Origin: Corella eumyota
Lineage: Eukaryota; Chordata; Ascidiacea; Phlebobranchia; Corellidae
NCBI GenBank assembly: GCA_963082875.1
Contig: OY720098.1
Span: 8,122,001-8,186,000, forward strand
DNA length: 64,000 nt
Reading direction: 5' to 3'
The notes under the pieces were generated by a model. That model did not search any database, was not told the origin of the DNA, and saw only the letters and a list, made by a program, of their open reading frames with translations. A program made the position numbers and the translations under genes. Numbering within the stretch: position 1 is the stretch's first letter; each line of letters starts with the position of its first letter. Below, piece after piece: positions 25,715 to 40,300 of the stretch.

Positions 25715-28326
25715 AGAGGATATCAGAAAAACCTTGTCTTTTGGATTTTGCTAAATGACGACCACGTGCGCTATAATAAATATCCAACGTAATAGCCTGC
25801 TGTAAAGTAAGTGCTTAACGGAAATCCTATCAACAGACACCATCAGTCTTGTTAAAAAATGCCTCGACATAGTTGATGTGTTTTAACACCAAACAGCAAA
25901 ATCACACGCACCGTTAGGTTTGGCTTGTTGTCTGAAAAAGTTGGTCTAGCTTTGTTTTGTATTCGTGCTTTTAACAAGATGTTTACCTGAGAGTAATTAC
26001 TTGCTTATAATGTTACTTTTAGGTTATGAGAATATTTGACATTGCTCGATGTACTTTGGAACTTGGAATTTAGGGTTTTGATGATAAGACCGGGATTTTT
26101 GACTACTGGCATTTAATTTAGTTTATATGCTTACGTAATGATATTTATAAGGCACAGAACCAAATGTTAACTTTGATATTTTAATAATGTAGCATTTTTT
26201 TTAATAAGATTAATTGTTTTTTTTAGATTAGTAAGAATTTTAATGCAATTTCGAATAATAGTTCACTTTATCTAAATTAAAATATGAATAAATTAGGCAC
26301 AGATTTAAGAACATTTGTCATTTAAAAAATATACGTTTGTTTTTTATTTATGATTAGGCAAAGAGAAGAATTGTAAATAGAAAAAAATAAAAAGCAATAA
26401 GAATTAAAACAACTTGATTTCAAATTTTCCACAATTAACAAGATACTTCACAAGATAAAGGTACAAAGAATAGTTGAATTTATATAAGTCACACCTATAT
26501 TTGCACAAACGTTAAGGTTTGTCAGCTTTACATGCTTTTGAATGAAGTTGTTGTTAAAAACAAAATTTAACCGTAAAAAAACATGTTTAATTAAATCAAA
26601 TTTTATTTAGAGCTTTGTGTTTTCCAGCGCTTTTGTCAGAGTTTAGTTAATAGTATAATTTTATTAAATTGTCATAAAAATAATTTGGTTAGGTTATGAA
26701 CTATTGATCTGTCTAATCCTTCTGTTTGCATGAAAGTTTAGCGGCTAGCCACTAACATAATGCACATATTTAATTAAGATATTGCCCAATTCCTTTGTGT
26801 TAAAATTCTACGATAGACTATGTGGTTTGTATATAAAATAAACAAACTATTTTATTATAAAAAATAATGCGGGCTTAAAATTTACTATTTAAAAAAAAAA
26901 TATATTTTTAAATTTTGTTATCAGTTTTAGAGTGTTTTTGTATGTTTAGTGTATAAATGTGCGCTGTCTACTGTACAGTAGAATTAGTAGAAATCGGTTT
27001 TATTCAAACTTAATTACCATCCATCGGAAACACGATTTCGGGGAAAGTTTTAAGTGCGTTTGCTTAGTAGAACTGCTTATTCTTTATAGGCAAATAGTAG
27101 GTCGATCTAAATATAACTCGATTTGAGGAAAAAACAAAATGGTAGTTTGTTGTAATTTGTATCTAGTAAGACAAGGGTTTAGTTATAGAGATAGACAAAT
27201 AATAGAGATGTGTATAGAGGTCTAGAGATATTTGGGCATTATGTAGCATAAAGGTTAAACATTTCATACTTTTGTGTTAACCTATTGACGTTATATGGTA
27301 ATTAATATGGACGATAACCGTGCATAAATAATGCATGGTCACTCGATAAAACTCACGTAATGGAGAAACAACCCTGCGTATAAAATTTGTTTTTTCTCCG
27401 GTTTAAGGTCGGCATGCGGCGAATTAAGCCTGTGATTTTAACGTTTCAAATTGGGGGAGAATTGTTGTTTTTAAACCAAGATATTGCCAAGTTTTCAGGG
27501 TTTCATAGAAATTGATATTTTCTTGTTTTCAGCAACAATATGCGTCGTTGTTGTGGTAGTAGATTGTAGTTTTGTGTGGTAAAAGTTTGATGATGGTAAT
27601 CTATTAGTTTGATTGGAAGATTTATTGAATTTTGACAAATTTTGTTGTAAATGGACAGATTGATAAAGTGCAAGGATTAGTCATCAATTGGAATATTAAG
27701 GTGACGCAAGAAAATCAATATTCAGACAAAATTAGACATATTAATATTTCACTTCCCTTGTAATGATAGACGCAAATAAAGTTAAAGATACTGGCGGCAA
27801 TTTTAAGTTTTGTTTCTTTATCTACCTGTTAAATTTTGGTTTCTTTTATTTTTTTTTTAAGTTATTTTTTTAATTTGAGGCGGAATAGAATTTTTGTTGT
27901 TGCAATAATTTTAACAAGTAACTATAGGAAAAATTTTAATGTTGAATTACAATGTAAGCTCAGATATAACAAACAATACACTGACTTGTACATTAGAATC
28001 ATTATTTGTGTAATAACCCAAACAAAATACTTGTAAAAGATAATTCTTGTCTACTTATCACCACGGAATTTGCCGTGTAAGTTAATATGCCCTCCAGCAA
28101 AATCGTGAGCTTAGCAGAAGTTATAGTAGAAGTTATATCTTGCAGATAACAGATATTTCATTATTTTGTACTTTTGCTAACGATTTTTTAATTTGACGAT
28201 TTTATCCAGGTAATTAGGATTTCCAAATTTATTAAATTTTGACACGGCAGAGATGGTTACGTAACACGCTACCAAGAAATTACCTGACAACCCGCGTTTA
28301 ACATTCCTAAATATTTAAGTTCGATC

Positions 28327-28332
28327 CACGTG
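28327..28332. promoter_or_regulatory. E-box next to the first PLC-like start codon
   Basis: CACGTG (in CCACGTGACC) lies 8 bases before the ATG at 28341. It may be in the 5' UTR or core promoter. The site is seen directly; its function is inferred. Confidence 0.3.
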
Positions 28333-28340
28333 ACCAAAAA

Positions 28341-31300
28341 ATGTCGAGCGAACCAGAAAACTACAACGGCATTGTGGCCGCCGAAGAAACACGTCTAGCA
28401 AGCGATAAAGTACTTCAAGGAGAGGGCAATGACCACTTGAGGTGCGTGGAGTTGTTTTTTTATCCATTTTGGTGATCTGTATACATAAATATTAGTTTTG
28501 ATATTATGCCCAGATTATATAAGGTTAAAAACAAGTAGTGTGTTAAACATAGGTAGTCGAATTAGTTAGGTAAATGTCGTATCATTATTGGGGAACTAAA
28601 ATAGACAAAATACTAATTATAACATTTTTTTGTCACGCTAGGCTTATATTTGTTATGCTAACCGGTATTGCAGGGTCTTTAATTATTAAGAGTAAAAATT
28701 AGGTATTTTTATTGCATCATTTGTTGGTATAGTGCAGTAATTTAAATGTCGATTACTAAATAGTAATAAAATTAGTCATATGGTATTTGTTTTAAAAGTT
28801 CATTGTTCGTAACATTACATTGTGGACTAACCGCTGACAAAAAAGTTCGCATAATGATTAACAGATTACAATGTTGACTGCTTTATGTGCTTGCTAACAT
28901 TGCGTAACAAATGTTCCCTTTTGTAAAGCAGTGTTGAAGGTTGCAGATTATAGTTGGATAAAGCTAATTGGTGGGTATCAGCAAAGCTATGCATTTGAAC
29001 TTCATTTTGAAATTTAAAGTAGGCATAAGTAGACCCTCTTCAGTTAGTTTCACAATAAGGCTTTTAAAGTTCAAACAATAAACTAAAATTTCCAAAAGGT
29101 TTAAAATTAAAGTTAAATATATTAAAATTAAACAAATTTAATTTGTGTTTCAAGTGCCCTACATTTTAATTATAAATTACATGTTATCTTAATGCAAATA
29201 AAACTCTTATGTTTTAGTAAAACACCAACTTCACCCTCGAAACCAATACTAGGAGCAAGTTTATCAGATATGGGGAGCATACCTGAAGAAAATCTCACAG
29301 GTTTACTTCAACCTGGTGACAACTTGCAATTTCACAGCGCGGTAAATTTAAAATATTAGCTTCTATGTTTGCATGTATTACATTTTAAATTGTTTACTTA
29401 TTTGTTTGTAGTATTTAGATTGTAGAAAGCAATGTGATTTTTTGTTTTATGGTAATTTTTAAGATGATTTAGAAAATATTAACTTTTATATAGCATTTTG
29501 GTTGTTTTACAGAGAACTCTGTCTTCCGCATCTTCCACCTCAGACAAAACTAATCCTCCAGTAAGTCCAGCAGAAAATGAAACACCCGGACGAAGAAGGA
29601 GTATCATAAAAGTGAGTTTACTAAAAATCCTAAAATAATTCAAAAATTTACTTATTATAGTTGTTGGTTTCCGTTTTTTTTTTTTTTGAATTATTTTCAA
29701 ACTAAAGGTGGAAAATATTCATGTTTTAAGATGTTGTTTATTTATTTTATATTTTAAGGGTCTACTTTATTATTATTCAATATACAGCTTGTCATTTTTT
29801 GTTTATTTAGCGATGTTGTGTCAATGTATAATATACTTAAATTCTTTTGTTGTTGTATAACATGTCATTTTTTTGCCGAAAGTCAAAATATTTTTAGTCC
29901 AAAAATTTTCATTAAAATAAAGTTATCTTTATTGAACTGACTTGCACACGTAAAATCTGTCAAACTTGGTTTGCCATTAGATCGTTTTACGCGATTTTTT
30001 ATTCTTAAAAGTTCGTGTAAAAACAAAATCGTGTTTTTTGATCGGGTTATCGATTATTTCTTTAATGTGACAATTACGTGAGCGAAAAATCAAAGCTGAA
30101 GTTTAAATTGTTTTTCATTTAATTTGAAATTTGATTTCGATGGATTTTTAACTTAAGGAAAATTTTAATTTATTAAGAAAAATGAATTTTGCAATTTATA
30201 TAAGGATTAAACGTGCATATATTATATATAGCTTTTAATATTTTTTTATTTAAAGAATAATCCAGGCATTTTCTGGTGTATATTGTCCGGGTTTTCAAAT
30301 AATTAAAATGACTTTTACACGCCAGATTGACGTTGTGGTTATAGCCTCATTTATTATTTATATTTCAAAGCTTAATTTGGCATCCTTCATAGGCTTTGCT
30401 TGACGTTTAAACAAATTTAATGGTAATAGGTTTGTCATGTAAAAAATACTTTTTTTTAATTTTACGATAGTTTTAAATTTAATCGATGATACCAATCAAA
30501 CATTTTAATTTTAAAAACCAAATTACGTTTTTGAGGTATTAGTAATTTTTTTTAATTGCCTTAAATATTAAAAATGATTGGGAAAGTAATTAACAGCTCA
30601 TTTTCATTTTAAAGTATTTATTACTCTGTTGTGTATTGCGTTTATTATATTTTATTTATTTCAATCAGATGGAGCTAGAGATCGTTTTTTGTTTATTACA
30701 TTCCAGCTTTTTTTCCAAATCTATATGGATCAAACACATATACGTCAAGTACAGTCCAAGTCATTACAGAACAATTTATTTGTGTTTATATTAAAGAATA
30801 TAGATAGAGCAGAGTAAGATTAACATACACAAGTAAATAAACACCAGTTGTAGTTGTACCGTGTACAGTTCAATAACTTCGTTTTTTTTTAAAACGTTTT
30901 CGTTTTTACTCGTTTTAACAGTTGAATTTAAAGCTTAAATGTGAAGTAACTACGTGACAAAAGTTGATCTAAAAATTCCACCGTGTCGGTTTTAACATTA
31001 AAACTTAGGCAACAAGATTTATGGTTATTCTTTAGTTAGCACATTTCTTCTCAATTTTGCATATTTTGGTTGACATGTCATCGCTCTATTGTGCAGCTAA
31101 TCTGCAGCAATCCATGCTACCTAAACTTAGCTAAACTTTGCATTAACGATTAATAACCCGTGCAAAAATGTACCACCCTCAATGAAAAATAGGAAACAAA
31201 ATACCTATATCATAGTCTGAGTTAATAGCAATGCATGATGATTACGGTTATGTGATAATAACGTGTTGCGCATGCACATGCACGGACATTGATGCGCTCA

Positions 31301-34300
31301 TCCGGTTTTTGAAACCAATGCCCATCTTTTAATCCACATTGCAGTAAGTGGCTTAGAACCAAAATAAGCGCAGTGTATGTTTGTGTGTTTTGTTATGTAT
31401 ATTGTTCAGCATACGTTTAGGACTACAGCAAATTAAGCCGCAGTTCGGGTAGGGTTGTCGTATATTTGTTTAAAAATAAACTTATTGTTGTTGTGGTTAA
31501 TGACATATCGACAAAAGGTTTAAAAGGGCAGTAGAAGATTAGGTTTAATGAAATATCAGCTTTACCATAAAACAGTAATTTTGTTAGTTCAGGTCATTTG
31601 TTTTTGCATTATTAATTTAAATTGAAGTTTAACATTAAATAGTGCTACATATAAATTTTATTGTTTTTTTAATTATTTCTATTAGTGTTATTGGGTATAA
31701 ATTTGCATACATATGTTAAACTTAAACATTTTATAGTATTATTTTTGACTAAAAATATAAGCCGGTTTGTTTAATATATATTAAGATTAAAATAAATGAA
31801 AAATTTTATTTTTTTGGTATAGTCAATTGCCTTTTTTAAACGGCTTAGTTTACTTATTATTTATTTTTTTAATCATAAGCACTTAAAGAAAAAACGATTT
31901 TTTATGCAATATATTACATATCGATTTTGATCTATCCAATTAAGGGTGTGTATTTAAACTACAATTCGCGAAATGAGGTTTTCAATTTAGAAAGGCTGTC
32001 AATTTTTTGTATTTAAATTTAAGTCATAAAATTTATATGGATAAAATATTGTTTGATTTAAATTTAATCATCGTCTGATTGGTTTTCGTTTTGTTACAAA
32101 TTTTAAGTTGTTGTTTGTTTGCTATATTCTTGCATGTGAGATGATGTAACTTATTGTTATCAGTCTACAGTAATTAGTAACAAAAACTGAGTTCGTTCGT
32201 TGAGGTCATATTACTGTTACTGTATTTACATAAGATTTCGCAAATGTCTAAGTCAGTGTTACAATAATTGGCGTATTTACCTCTTACCTCATTGCTTGAG
32301 GCATACACGCTTATATTTCATTATTTGGGTTGCCACTTTCCTGTATTACTTAAAATAAATGCAAGTAAAAGAAAAGTTTTGCGTCACGAAATTTTAAATA
32401 TTTTATTGTGTTTTAAAAAATTCTATGGTTAGGTTATTGCCATGGGTATGTTGTTTTTTACAAATTCATCAACAATAATGTATGTCAATTTAACTACTCT
32501 ACTGTTAAATGCATTGTTGTTAATTGTGTTAAAAGCTCTGTGGTAATTGTCAGGAAAGTACGTAAATGATTATGTGTATTATGCAGAGTTGTCATTTAAA
32601 ACAATAACTACAAGTTTTGATGTATACAGGTAAGAATAATATTAAATGCAGCATATTTTGTTGAGAATATTTTATTAGGAGGGCAAAATGACTAAGCAGT
32701 TTATTTTAATATATTTTATTTAATAAATCAGCTTAACACATACTTTTCTGGATTTTCATAACCGAATTAATTTTCTTTCTTATTTAATTAAGAACATAAA
32801 GAATTAAAATATAAAACTCAAATAAAGTGTTACTTAAAGCTAGTGTTAAGGATTAAAATTAAAAGTAATAGGGTATTAGTAATATGTTCATGTTGGTAAT
32901 TTTTATTTTTTTAACGTTAGCAATAAAATTTTGCAGGTCGAAGCTTTAAGTTTTGTAAAATTTAACACAGCAGGCAAAATTGCAATCGATTTAAAATTTA
33001 AAAAACTTTAATTCAATGCAGCAAAAAACTCTAGTTAGCAGCATGCATTTAAATGTAGCGACTTGGTAAAATCGTTACTAATTGCAGAAATTTAATTGAA
33101 TATTGACGTTTTGGTTGACAGTCTTGCGCTCTTGCCAACTTCATTGGGATTCTTCTCTTTTGAGTTTTCAAAATTAATCTTGTCTTTTTTTATATCGATT
33201 TTAACGTTTCTATTATTATTTGCGTTCTAGCGTTGTTTTCAAATTTTGGTTACAGATTTTATTATATTAATTAACTTAATTTAAAATTGAATTAAAATTA
33301 ATTGTCGTTTAGATAGCTCGAGGAATATGGTGTTAAAATTAATATACAATATTATTGTAGTTTTCATAATATGACATAAATATTTAAAATTTATTTTGGT
33401 TTTGGTTATAGGTAAAAAAGTTCTAAGTAAAGTTAAAACTTTTTTAAACGACAATGTTTGCAGTGACATTTTCAGAGGGATTTTTATCTGGTGCAAATAT
33501 GTTATAACCTTAGCTAGGAAGGTTAAAATAAGTTGTTCACTACTGAGTCTGGTTAGGTTTATAAACGCCAGCTCAATATAATAAATATAGCTTAACCAGC
33601 GAGTTATATTTAGAACTGAACAGGAAGTATAAAGCATTTCAGTTCTAAGAGGGATTGCTGATTTTAAAACTTAATCGGTTAATTTTCACTTGGGGAAATT
33701 GATCAAGTAGATTTTTTCCTGCAGTTAGCTTTGCCTACCATGGAGGCTTAATATACACATAGTGCTCTGAAAGGATTAAGTTATTTATAAATGCGGTTAG
33801 ATTAAGCATGCCAAGTTAAGTGTGTAGTGACTTGTTATGGCTCCTAAGGCAATTCGAAATATAAAGTCTTACATTTTATTTTTATAATACGATTAAATAG
33901 TTAGTATTCCAACGAGCCAAATTAATTGGTTTTTTAATTAAATCCTTTATTTAAATGGGTAGAACAAATTTTAATGGTTGCTAATGTAAAATTGTATAAA
34001 CCAAGGTTATATTGTTATTTTGTTACATTGTTATTGCCATGACGTCACATTTCTGTGATAATGACGTAAACACGCCGGCTGGTTCGATATTCGAATTGTT
34101 GATCAACCGGGACCTTATCAAGTCGATGATTTTTGATCAGACTTTTTTGATTATCTATATTACTAAGTTTAAACCGTGTGTTGTTCCCTATTACCTATTA
34201 TGTAAACTTATAAAAAGCAGATTGGTAGTTACTAGTTGATGTAAACCTACCTTTAAGGAAATTGTTATTACTTGACGTAAATGTTATTTGTGTTTTTAAG

Positions 34301-37300
34301 ATCTTTATTGGTTGCCCATTGTTACAAATAAACAGCGCTCGCGCGAGTTCTGTTACATTGTGATGTCACAATCACCGGAAAAAATTTACCCATGTGCACG
34401 TGCACTGGCGGTCACGTGACTCAGTTTAACTTACGTATTTGCAGTTGAATGTCATAATTGTTATCTAAAACCAGTTAAAAAACGTCAAAATTTTTACTTA
34501 ATTTATAAAGAAAAATATTGAATTTTTACCATTTTTTTCGGTTGTCGAAGGCCAACTTATTGTCAAGATGTTGTTTTTTTCGCTTTCCAAAAAAGCCTCA
34601 TATATGCGTCATCAGTAGAATAGGCCAATAAATTATGTCATATTGCTTTCCCTGCCATAACATATATGTGACCATAGGTCGCAAAATATCTATTCTTAGG
34701 CAACCCGCTGCGTTTAGGAAGCAGGCACAACAAGAATGTTGAATTTGAGGGAGTAAATGCACTTTAAAAAGTAATCAACAAGTTCAGCTGGGGTTTTATG
34801 TAGTAATTATTCGATTAGGGCAAGAATAGTAGCGCATTATATATTAAGTTTAACGTTTAGTGTTTAAAAACTATCAGTAAACAATGTGTAAATATTATGG
34901 GGGCCTAAGTTTTAGGTAAAAATTATTATTTAATATTTTGTTAAATTGTAATCTAGTCTTAGCTCTTCTAAAACTTGTTTAATCTGCGCAATTGTTGAGT
35001 TTTGTTTTATTTTAACTTGCCTAATCAGATAAATTTTAATTATTGCCTTTTCAAAAACTTTAACAGTATACTAGTGCAACTTATGTTCACTTTAAGTAAC
35101 GTTACTTTATTTACTTAGAAAATAAAAATTTAAAAATATTTTTTGCGAGGTACCGAAAGTATTACAAATACAATTACAAAATAAGGTTTTTAAATTATAT
35201 AACACTCATATAAAGTTAAAGACTTAGGTAGCTTATCAAATAGGTTAAATAATTGATAATGTGCGTAGTTCTGGTGTAAATTTACAAAATAATTTTGTTT
35301 AAATAGAATAAAGGGTAAAAACTTTAAAAAGTAAGGTTTTCAAATTAATTAAATTTCATCTAGTTTTTGGCTTGAGATTAATTGTATTGATTGCACTTCA
35401 CCCAGGGCGACACGGAATTAATAATTTATATCAAAGACTACCTTTTAACTTTGAAAACATGCGTCTTTTTTTTATTTTAATGCATACTCTCTGCACGTGA
35501 CGTCATTCTTGATCGTATTAGGTTGCGAATATTATATTGAACTGGGCCACAGGCAATTCGCATTGGCAGATGTTTACAAGTTTAATTTAAATATAATATG
35601 CGATCGTGAACTAATAGGCAATTTAAATATGAGTATTGATTTTAATTTAGATTTGTTTAATTTAATAGTGATTTTTTAATGAAATAAGCACCTTGAAAAA
35701 ATAACAAAGAAACATGAGATGAACCCCGTTTGAAAGTCAACATAAACTGTCAATTCTTCAACCTTTTGGATATAGTTAATAAATAATGGATGTCCAGGAA
35801 TTACCTTTGACAGATACCGAAATAAAGACTCAAGATAGTGAGAGAATAAATCGTAAAAACAAACCCCCAAATCTTCAGTTGAACAATGTTTTAAATCACA
35901 ATTTATCAGTTGAGGACAACAATGTTCAAAACCTTGCTCATTCAACATCTTTCGAGTCCCCAACGTCTTCAGAAGAGACTTCACCTTTTGTTACTCTTAG
36001 AACTAAGATCATAAAAACAATTGATGTTGGATCAATAAATTCTCCCTTAATTAAACGCTCTTCCCGCTTAGAGGAAATTCTTGAAATTCCAGATGTTGCA
36101 GCTGCATTGGTTCATGATAAGGGTTATGACATGTTGATAGCTCGACGGAGGGGGAGTTATGACAACAGGGTTGCACAAGCGGTGCCTGTACGCATGCGGC
36201 AACAAACTCCTGGCCACAAAAAATCCGAGGAGCAGGAGTTTTCTTTCGAAGACTCAATTGAAGAGGAGGAGGAGGAGGATTTATCTTCTGATTCTTCCCT
36301 CGTTATTTTGCCACCTGCAACAAAGAGTTTACCAACTGAAAATTCTGTTGAGAAAAGGCCGCATGTCGCAACTATTAACAAAGCTCCAACTAAAACTGAT
36401 AGTGTAAATGTTTTTGATTTAATATCAAATAATGTAACACCCGCTACAATATTCGGTAGTCCAATAACAAAAGAAGCTTCTCCGAATCATGTCGAGCCTG
36501 TTTCTGTTTCCCCCAGTATTAAAACTAAGAAAAAACGAATTAAAGGCAAAAAGGGGAAATATGAAGAAGTGAATGAAAATAATGATTTAACACCGACTAA
36601 AAAAACGTTTTTATCAAAATTTCGTTTTAATCCAAACCAATCAAAAGATCACACTGTGTTGGAAGGTTGGCAGTCATTAGGCAGAGCCTTAGCCAGGGTC
36701 GGTGTTACTACAGCAATAGTAGCAAGTGACTTAAGTGAAATTGATTTAAATCCGGTTTTAACTCCTATTTTAAAAAGGCGGTCTCCTAACCCTAGATGGT
36801 CTGGGGAAAATATAATTAAAATGAAAACAGTAAGTTTTAAGAGTTGTTTTTTTAACATTTATGTTCTATTTTAAGGGTTGCTATATATATGTTGATATTT
36901 AAGCAACTTTGTTAAATGTAATACTTCTAAATATGAGAATTGTTATTTATACAAGTAAAGGTTTGTAAACTGAGTAATGGCGTTACATTAATATGAATAA
37001 TAGTTTTGACCTAGGGCTATTTATATATTTTGTTTACAACACGTTACCTAAATTATCGTTTTTTCTTTTAAATATTTGCTTTGTAAAATATTGATGCTCT
37101 TAGTTGTTTATTAATTTTTTTTATCTTCCAATCAGACTTTTTATTTAAATTAAAGTTATGGTAATTATACTTCTGTCACAAGATTTGTCAGATTTACAAA
37201 TGTTTTAATTTTTTTTATATATGCAAATAAGTTTACAAATCCAATTTATGTTTTAATATTTTAAGGAGCCTGGAATGAAGTCAACCATGAAGAAAAAGAA

Positions 37301-40300
37301 TGTTTCCTTTAGTCGACTTCCGAGTGAGGCTTGTGTAAAGAACTCGGCCGATTGTGTTAAAGCAATGCAGGAAGGTCATCAATTTGTTAAAATGAGATCA
37401 AACTCAAGAGTTTATAACAGGGTTTACTGGCTTGAGGGAAAAGATAAGTAAGTTTTTTTAATATTATTTTTCCTTGTAATATTGTAAATATCAAAAGCAG
37501 TAATTTAAAAAAAATCTACTTAAATAAATATGAAAAAAATTCAGAAGAAGGTAAAATGAAACAGTATTTTGCATAATTCATTTTTAAAATGTCTTTTAAA
37601 AATTTTTAAATTCTTTTTAGTTGCTTGCGCTGGGAACCTTCTAAAAAGGATGCTGGCAAGGCAAAGATAGATATTACCAACATCAGAGAAGTCAGACCTG
37701 GTAAATCAACCGAGTTGTTTTTATCCTCGGATATTTCGACCCATTTTCCTGACGAATGTTCGTTTTCGATTATTTACGGTGAAGGAAAAACTTTGGATTT
37801 AATTGCAAACTCTGCTGATGATGCTAATGTTTGGGTGACAGGTAAATTACCTTATTGTATAATTTTATTTTTACTTTTTTATTTTTACGTAATTGTTAAT
37901 TTACTACACTAGTATCAAATTTATTGTGTTTAAAACTAAAGACTTATTTTACGAAAAAGAAGATAATTTTTTTTTTAATTAAAATTTTTTTTAGGACTTC
38001 GTTGTTTGATGACTGGTCAGGATATCGAGGGATTAAAGATGAGGACTGATGCAAGGGATTTGTGGTTGTCATCCATGTTTGATGGAGCGGACATCAACAA
38101 AGATGGATTCTTGGATGAGGATGAATCAATTGAGTTACTCACAGTAAGTTTAACTAAAAACAATAATTTAAAAAAAAGAAAAAATGTATATATATTATAA
38201 ATTAAATTTTTTTTTTTTTAAGTTACTGTAGTTTTTGGGAAAAGTTAGAAAAAGTGTTTATTTGGTGTAACAAGCCAAACTTTAATATATGTAGCTGTCA
38301 TCAAGTTACATTGTTTATTACAAAATATACTTTATATGGAATATTGAAATATATAAGGCACCAAATAACAAAAAATTGCATAACAGCATTAAAGTTAGTT
38401 GCCATAATATTTGAGTCATTAAAAATTGAAAGTTGTACAAATGTTTTCCTAATAAGTAAGGTATACTGTTTTTATTCTATGTAAGGCCAATTTTGTTATG
38501 TTAGTTAATTAAAAAAATTGCACAACATTGACTTTATCATTTTTTTTCTTTTTAGAAACTGCTTAACTACTATTATTTACATTAAAGTTAATTTTTTTGT
38601 TTTTTTTAGACACTTAGCGATGGCATTAGAGAGTTGAGTATCAAACAAAAATTACAAGAATTTTTTCAAATGAATGAAACTGTTGGGGCACGCCTTAAAA
38701 AAGAAGAATTCGTTGAAATATTTAAAGTAAATTATTCGTAACTTTTCTTGGTATATAAAAATTTTCCTTTTTAATCAATGTTTTGTGCCTTTTATTTACC
38801 TGTTTCATTATTTATAATAATTGAAAGCTAATTAGTGCAGTTATTTTTATTTATAATTTTGGAGAAAAGCAATACCTCATTTATAATTTAAAAGAAAACA
38901 AGATACCACTAAAATACAAATTTATCATTTATAAATAAAGATGCTCTATTTTGTAAATAAAACTTTAACATTTAAACGATTTTGTTTAGGATGTAGCTAC
39001 ACGACCAGAAATTTACTTTTTGTTAGTTAAATATGCGTCAAGGGGTGATCAACTATCGACTGATGACCTTATGTTGTTTTTAGAATCTGAACAAGGTAAA
39101 ATTTGTTTTTTGTTAAATAGTTTTTGCCGTTACCTTGTCTATTTGTTGTTTTCATGTTTTAGGTTAGCTTTAGTATAGTTTTTTGCCCCTTAAAAGAAAT
39201 GAAGTATAGTAGTTGTAATTTAATTTTAATTTTAAACACCCGAAAAGTATAATTCATTTTTTCCTTTTTTGTTTTTCTTTCTGTATTTCAATCCAACTTT
39301 ATGATTTATTTTAAAATATGATTTATTATTTTAGGTGTCCGACAGGCCACATTAAATCAGTGTATCCAAATAATAAATGACCACGAACCTTCAGAAACAA
39401 TTAGAAATATCCCAGCAATTGGTATCGACGGTTTTACCAAGTATTTAATGTCAGAGGAATGCAGTATTTTTAGTCCAAGACATTTACAGGTAAACCACTA
39501 TTTCTTTTTAAAAATACTTTTTTTTTATGTTTTCGATTATATTAATATTTGTATCATATTTCATTTGATAGTGTTTTTAAAAACTGGTTTATAGAGTTTA
39601 TAAAAATATTGTATGAAGACATTTTTCTAGTTTATTACTCGTGTAATTGTTTTGACAGTGTCAAAAATATGTTTAAAAAAACTTAAAAATATAAATTCCC
39701 GAACCATTGTTTTTAAATGTAATTTTTGCTTAGTCAACAGTATTTCTGTAACACCTACCAGAGCACTTATATTATCCTATCCTATTTAACCACACAATAA
39801 ACAAACAAAACTTACAGGTTTGCCAGGACATGAGTCAGCCTCTGTCTCATTACTTTATAGCATCATCACATAATACTTACCTAATGGAGGACCAAGTTAG
39901 TGGGCCTAGTAGTGTTAGTGCATATGTGAGAGCTTTATTAAGGTTTGTTTACATTAATATTTCCTATTTGATATTTCCCTTTGTAATGTTTAATAACAAA
40001 TTTTGTAATTAGTTTATTAAAATTTTGAGTTTATGAAATTTGTACTTTTTATTGTTTAGAGTTTATGAAATTTGTAGAGTTTATGAAATTTGTACTTTTT
40101 ACTATTTTGTAATTATGAAATTTGTACTTTTTATTTTATATATACACCATACTCGAAAAAATCAGTATCAACAAATATTCTAAAAATATAACAATAAGCA
40201 ACTGAAATTTATTTAACGCTTGTCTATAATTTTAGATATTTTTTAAATTTGTATTTACACACAGATGTTGTCGTTGTGTTGAATTGGATTGCTGGGATGG

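Larger units (their letters stand above)
21785..28340. other. 6.5-kb non-coding region between TIMELESS and the PLC-like gene
   Basis: Apart from the minus-strand open frame at 22007-22177 and a short direct repeat at 25677-25714, I find no exon pairs, RNA genes or mobile element. A slightly more GC-rich patch at 27290-27560 may be part of the promoter area of the PLC-like gene. Confidence 0.5.
29612..35785 (+). other. large intron of PLCL isoform A, upstream of the internal first exon
   Basis: About 6.2 kb without a supportable exon. It holds the motif clusters listed at 34040-34420 and 35494-35505, and a small GC-richer patch at about 31255-31330. The longest open frame (118 codons, minus strand, 33281-33637) is AT-driven and not accepted. 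Confidence 0.5.

Noticed and set aside
28316-28326. tRNA B-box-like string AAGTTCGATCC
   Set aside because: No A box, acceptor stem or cloverleaf is found around it, and it abuts the PLCL start.
33281-33637. 118-codon open frame on the minus strand in a PLCL intron
   Set aside because: Composition is that of AT-rich DNA (I, L, T, K), the other strand is also open, and no domain or splice partner is seen.
36051-36407. Three further open frames within the internal PLCL first exon
   Set aside because: They lie out of frame or antisense inside the 348-codon coding exon and are shadows of it.
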